DNA of 64,000 nt from an uncultured bacterium (GTDB lineage: Bacteria; Bacillota; Clostridia; Lachnospirales; Lachnospiraceae): NCBI GenBank assembly GCA_905214955.1, contig CAJMON010000006.1, positions 1 to 64,000 of the forward strand, in the 5' to 3' direction. Below, one piece after another: positions 60,923 through 64,000 of this stretch. The position numbers and the translations under genes were made by a program. Under the pieces are notes generated by a model, which saw nothing but the letters and a program-made list of their open reading frames with translations, made no database searches and was not told the origin of the DNA. Position 1 is the stretch's first letter. Each line of letters begins with the position of its first letter.

Positions 60923-62098
60923 ATGAACAGAGAAGATTTTGACAGAAAAACAGACCGCCATGGCACCATGTCTCTGAAATATGATTTCAATATTCAGAGA
61001 GGAAAGCCGGAAGACGCCCTGCAGCTGTGGGTGGCTGATATGGATTTTGGATGCCCGGAGTGCGTCCGGGAAGAGTTGAAAAAGGTAGTGGAGGCAGGAA
61101 TTTTTGGTTACACCGAGGCAGATGGCTGGTATTATCAGGCAGTTTTAAACTGGTTTGAAAAGCATTACGGGTGGAAGGCTAAGGCTGACTGGATCATCAA
61201 GACGCCAGGAGTGGTGTTTGCCCTGGCCCAGGCAGTAAAAGCATACACAGCTCCAGGAGATGGCGTGCTGATTCAGTCTCCGGTGTACTATCCGTTTTAC
61301 GAAGTGATCCGGGATAATGACCGGAAAATTGTGGAAAATCCTCTGGTACTGAAGGACGGCCACTATGAGATCGACTTTGAAGATCTGGAGAAAAAGATTG
61401 CAGAAGAAAACATCAAGCTGATGTTTCTGTGCAGTCCCCACAATCCAGTGGGAAGAGTGTGGACGAAAGAAGAGCTGGAAAAAATTGGAAAGATCATCCG
61501 GAAATATCAGGTGATTCTGGTATCCGATGAAATTCATTGTGACCTGGTACGTCCTGGATTTGTTCACCATGTTTTCACGGAAGCGGTAAAAGAGGCAGAA
61601 GATCAGGTGATTGTCTGCACGGCACCGTCTAAGACCTTTAACCTGGCAGGGCTTCAGGTCTCCAACATTTTTATCAAAAATCCCAGCCTCCGGGCAGCAT
61701 TCAAAAAAGAAGTTGACCGGGCAGGCTATTCCCAGCTGAACATGCCGGGACTGATCGCGTGCCGGTCTGCCTATGAAGGCGGAGAAGCCTGGCTGGAAAC
61801 CTGTAAGGAATACCTGTGGGAAAATCTGGAATACCTGAAACAGGCAGTGGAAACCCGGCTGCCGGGGGTCAAACTCATCGAACCGGAAGGCACTTACTTT
61901 GCCTGGCTGGATTTTAGAAGCCTTGGAAAGACACCAGAAGAACTGCGGGAGCTGGTTTTGTACAAAGCAAAGCTGTGGCTGGATGACGGAGACATTTTCG
62001 GAGAGCCAGGATACGGGTTTGAGCGTGTGGCATACGCCTGCCAGAGAAGCACTCTGAAAGAAGCAGTGGGAAGGCTGGAAACCATATTGAAAAAATGA
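60923..62098 (+). CDS. patB: MalY/PatB-family cystathionine beta-lyase (C-S lyase)
   Basis: A 391-residue class I aminotransferase-fold PLP enzyme. The PLP lysine is Lys237 in APSKTFNLAGLQ, and LWVADMDFGCPECV with CSPHNPVGRVW are the MalY/PatB marks. It splits cystathionine, cystine or related thioethers to a thiol, pyruvate and ammonia. It starts 4 nt after the preceding PLP gene and ends the operon, with a terminator at 62113. Confidence 0.88.
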   Translation: MNREDFDRKTDRHGTMSLKYDFNIQRGKPEDALQLWVADMDFGCPECVREELKKVVEAGIFGYTEADGWYYQAVLNWFEKHYGWKAKADWIIKTPGVVFALAQAVKAYTAPGDGVLIQSPVYYPFYEVIRDNDRKIVENPLVLKDGHYEIDFEDLEKKIAEENIKLMFLCSPHNPVGRVWTKEELEKIGKIIRKYQVILVSDEIHCDLVRPGFVHHVFTEAVKEAEDQVIVCTAPSKTFNLAGLQVSNIFIKNPSLRAAFKKEVDRAGYSQLNMPGLIACRSAYEGGEAWLETCKEYLWENLEYLKQAVETRLPGVKLIEPEGTYFAWLDFRSLGKTPEELRELVLYKAKLWLDDGDIFGEPGYGFERVAYACQRSTLKEAVGRLETILKK

Positions 62099-62112
62099 AA
62101 AGTGAGCGTTTA

Positions 62113-62141
62113 GCATCTGGATGATTGCCCAGGTGCTTTTT
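62113..62141 (+). terminator. Terminator of the sulfur amino-acid operon
   Basis: GCATCTGG (62113-62120) pairs with CCAGGTGC (62129-62136, one G-T pair), followed by five T. Confidence 0.8.
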
Positions 62142-62212
62142 GCATTTATCAAGAAATGAATGAATCTGAGATAGAAAACCGGTTTTGCAAGTATACGAAG
62201 GCTCTCCTCGGA

Positions 62213-62221
62213 TGGTATAAT
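62213..62221 (+). promoter_or_regulatory. Extended -10 promoter of the GH2 gene
   Basis: TATAAT (62216-62221) is preceded by TG one base away, an extended -10 element; no good -35 box lies upstream. It is about 37 nt before the start codon. Confidence 0.5.
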
Positions 62222-62257
62222 CAGGACAGCAAATGGTTACAAAATGAGGAGGGCTTT

Positions 62258-64000
62258 ATGGAAACTAGAAAAAGTATTTCCCTGAATGAAGGATGGAAAA
62301 CCTGGCTGGGGGATGATAAAAAAGCGAAAGAGACGGCATTTGATGATTCCGCGTGGAAACTGGTACGGGTTCCCCATAACTGGGAGGACTATCAGGGATA
62401 TCGGAGAAAATCCCACGGGAACCTTCACGGAACGGCCTGGTATCGGAAACAGCTGGAGCCTGCAGCACCGGAAAAAGGAGTTCATACCTTCGTGGCATTT
62501 GGCGGAGCAGGCTCTTATGCAGATGTGTATTTGAATGGAGTGCATCTTGGAAGACATGAGGGAGGACAGACCGGATTCTGTCTGGAAATGACAGATCAAT
62601 TAAAAGAGGGAGCCAACCTTCTGGCAGTGCGCACGGATCATCCGGAAAAGATCATGGATCTTCCCTGGGTGTGCGGCGGATGTTTTGGAACGCCAAATAC
62701 GGAAGGAACTCAGCCCTTTGGCATCAACCGGCCAGTATCGGTTTATACCACAGGACAGGTGCGCATCCGTCCTTACGGGGTGTGGATTCTCCCGCAGCAG
62801 GTAAAGGAAGGCCATCCCATTGTCCGGATCCGTACAGAGATAGAAAATCTGGAGCAGGAGCCGGTGAAAATCCGTCTGCAGTCCGTGATCAAAACGCCTT
62901 CCGGGGAAACGGTGGAAGTGCTGGAAAACGAAGCAGTTCTTAAGGCTGGAGAGACACAGACTGTTGAGCAAAGCAGCAGGGAAATCATGGGTTATCAGCT
63001 GTGGAGCCTGGAAACACCGGTGCTGTATAGTGTGGAAAGCACGGTATATGCAGAAGGCAGTGTCAGTGACCAGGTGGAAAATACCTTTGGCCTGCGTTTT
63101 ATTGAGTGGGAAAATTTCAAGGGCTCAGCGGCTGTTTCCGTGGATGAAAAGAAAGCCTTAGAAGAGCCTTCAGAGGAAAACGAGTATTTCAGCGTAAAAC
63201 TGAAAAGCGGCCATGGACAGAAGGTACAGATCGTGCCGGGTGGTGTGAAGATCTGGCTGCCGGAGCACAAGCCGGAAAAAATTCTGATCCGCCTGGAGAC
63301 AACACTGGAAAACAGGGATACCATTCCCCACAGTGTAACTCTGGAATCGTTTGTCCAGACTTACAATGCCACAAAATCCATTGCCAATCTGAAAACGGAG
63401 GTCAGCCTGGAGCCTGGAGAAGTGAAAACGGTGGTACAGGAAACAGAAGAATTTCATTTTCTGGATCAGTGGACACCGGAAAATCCGGTGCTTCACGGAA
63501 CCTATTCGACTATTCGGGAGACGGAGGATTCTCTGGCAGAGTATCAGCAGAACTATACCTCCTTTGGCATCTGGGATACAGAAGGTCTGGCAAACCGGGG
63601 ATATGCTTTTGTGGAAAATGGAAATGAGGCAGGAAAAAAGCATCGATTCCTATTAAATGGAAAGCATGTATTTTTAAATGGAACGGCAGAATACCAGCAC
63701 CGTCTTGGAAGCGACCATGCATTTGAACTGGAACAGATTCAGACACGCATGGAGCAGATTCAGGCGGCAGGCTTTAACGCATTCCGGGAGGCCCACTGTC
63801 CCCACGATCTCCATTACATTGACTACTGCGACCGCCACGGCATTTTGTACTGGGCACAGATGGGTGCGCATTTGTATTTTGACAATGAAAAATTCCATGA
63901 AAATTTCAAAAAGTTGACAGCAGAATTTGTCCGGGAAAGACGGAACAGCCCAAGCCTGATGCTGTGGGGAATCCAGAATGAATCCCTGCTTCCTACCGTA
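62258..64000 (+). CDS. Glycoside hydrolase family 2 enzyme (beta-galactosidase-like), 3' end outside window
   Basis: An open frame of 581 codons from an ATG with GAGGAGGG upstream to the window edge, with no stop. The N-terminal sugar-binding domain has VPHNWEDYQGY, GTAWYRKQL and FGGAGSYADVYLNGVHLGRHEGG. The TIM-barrel begins near residue 470 (FLNGTAEYQHRLGSDHAFE), and the acid/base Glu575 is in LWGIQNES. The nucleophile would lie beyond 64000. No signal peptide is visible, so it is probably cytosolic. The family covers beta-galactosidase, beta-glucuronidase and beta-mannosidase, and the available part does not separate them. Confidence 0.88.
   Translation, partial: METRKSISLNEGWKTWLGDDKKAKETAFDDSAWKLVRVPHNWEDYQGYRRKSHGNLHGTAWYRKQLEPAAPEKGVHTFVAFGGAGSYADVYLNGVHLGRHEGGQTGFCLEMTDQLKEGANLLAVRTDHPEKIMDLPWVCGGCFGTPNTEGTQPFGINRPVSVYTTGQVRIRPYGVWILPQQVKEGHPIVRIRTEIENLEQEPVKIRLQSVIKTPSGETVEVLENEAVLKAGETQTVEQSSREIMGYQLWSLETPVLYSVESTVYAEGSVSDQVENTFGLRFIEWENFKGSAAVSVDEKKALEEPSEENEYFSVKLKSGHGQKVQIVPGGVKIWLPEHKPEKILIRLETTLENRDTIPHSVTLESFVQTYNATKSIANLKTEVSLEPGEVKTVVQETEEFHFLDQWTPENPVLHGTYSTIRETEDSLAEYQQNYTSFGIWDTEGLANRGYAFVENGNEAGKKHRFLLNGKHVFLNGTAEYQHRLGSDHAFELEQIQTRMEQIQAAGFNAFREAHCPHDLHYIDYCDRHGILYWAQMGAHLYFDNEKFHENFKKLTAEFVRERRNSPSLMLWGIQNESLLPTV

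Noticed and set aside
1..64000. rRNA or tRNA genes, complete insertion sequences, prophage genes
   Set aside because: None were recognised on either strand by eye; a dedicated RNA search would be needed to exclude small RNAs.

Overview
The window reads as a chromosomal segment of a strictly anaerobic, Gram-positive gut-type clostridium, most likely a Lachnospiraceae member in or near Blautia. The basis is the strong AGGAGG ribosome binding sites, the era-recO-lipoprotein-glyS order, two oxygen-sensitive glycyl radical enzymes (GREs) with activases, soluble Hdr/Flx-type electron-transfer proteins, and Opp/Bmp-type uptake systems. No rRNA, tRNA or complete insertion sequence was seen. Most of the window is coding and on the + strand; only three genes are on the - strand.

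Layout. (1) 1-870: the leader-distal end of a subtype I-C CRISPR array; its cas genes would lie left of the window. (2) 1107-10500: an oppDFBCA peptide transporter followed by a dipeptide epimerase, an NlpC/P60 dipeptidase and a transglutaminase-like protein, together resembling a murein-peptide uptake and recycling operon; a convergent GNAT/C39-peptidase fusion closes it. (3) 11785-18600: a DeoR regulator, rhamnulokinase, PduO-type adenosyltransferase, a GRE diol dehydratase and its activase, with no microcompartment genes. (4) 18607-25620: M16C peptidase, era, recO, lipoprotein, glyS. (5) 25795-28825: a nucleoside hydrolase divergent from a LacI-ribokinase fusion. (6) 28953-38413: a HlyIII-type membrane protein, then a nucleoside operon (phosphorylase, BmpA-type binding protein, YjjI/YjjW GRE pair, NupOPQ-type transporter).

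(7) 38485-50175: the most striking block. A lactate/malate-dehydrogenase-family enzyme carrying the malate-type arginine is followed by hdrBCA, flxDCBA-like genes, a soluble two-subunit fumarate reductase and a two-subunit class I fumarase. Together they can be read as oxaloacetate to malate to fumarate to succinate, with the last step wired to a flavin-based electron-bifurcating Hdr-Flx module. (8) 50199-53427: a second nucleoside operon, deoD-deoC-cdd-deoB. (9) 53453-55387: a cytosolic GH20 hexosaminidase. (10) 55396-62141: a sulfur amino-acid operon (thioredoxin, ABC transporter, CxxC/AhpD-like protein, cystathionine lyase/synthase, C-S lyase). (11) 62216-64000: the start of a GH2 glycosidase that runs off the window.

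Several intergenic regions hold hairpin-rich, MITE-like or dispersed repeats (18641-18776, 25634-25775, 28852-28950, 31873-32042, 34556-34765). All functional names rest on motif and family recognition by eye; no database search was run.
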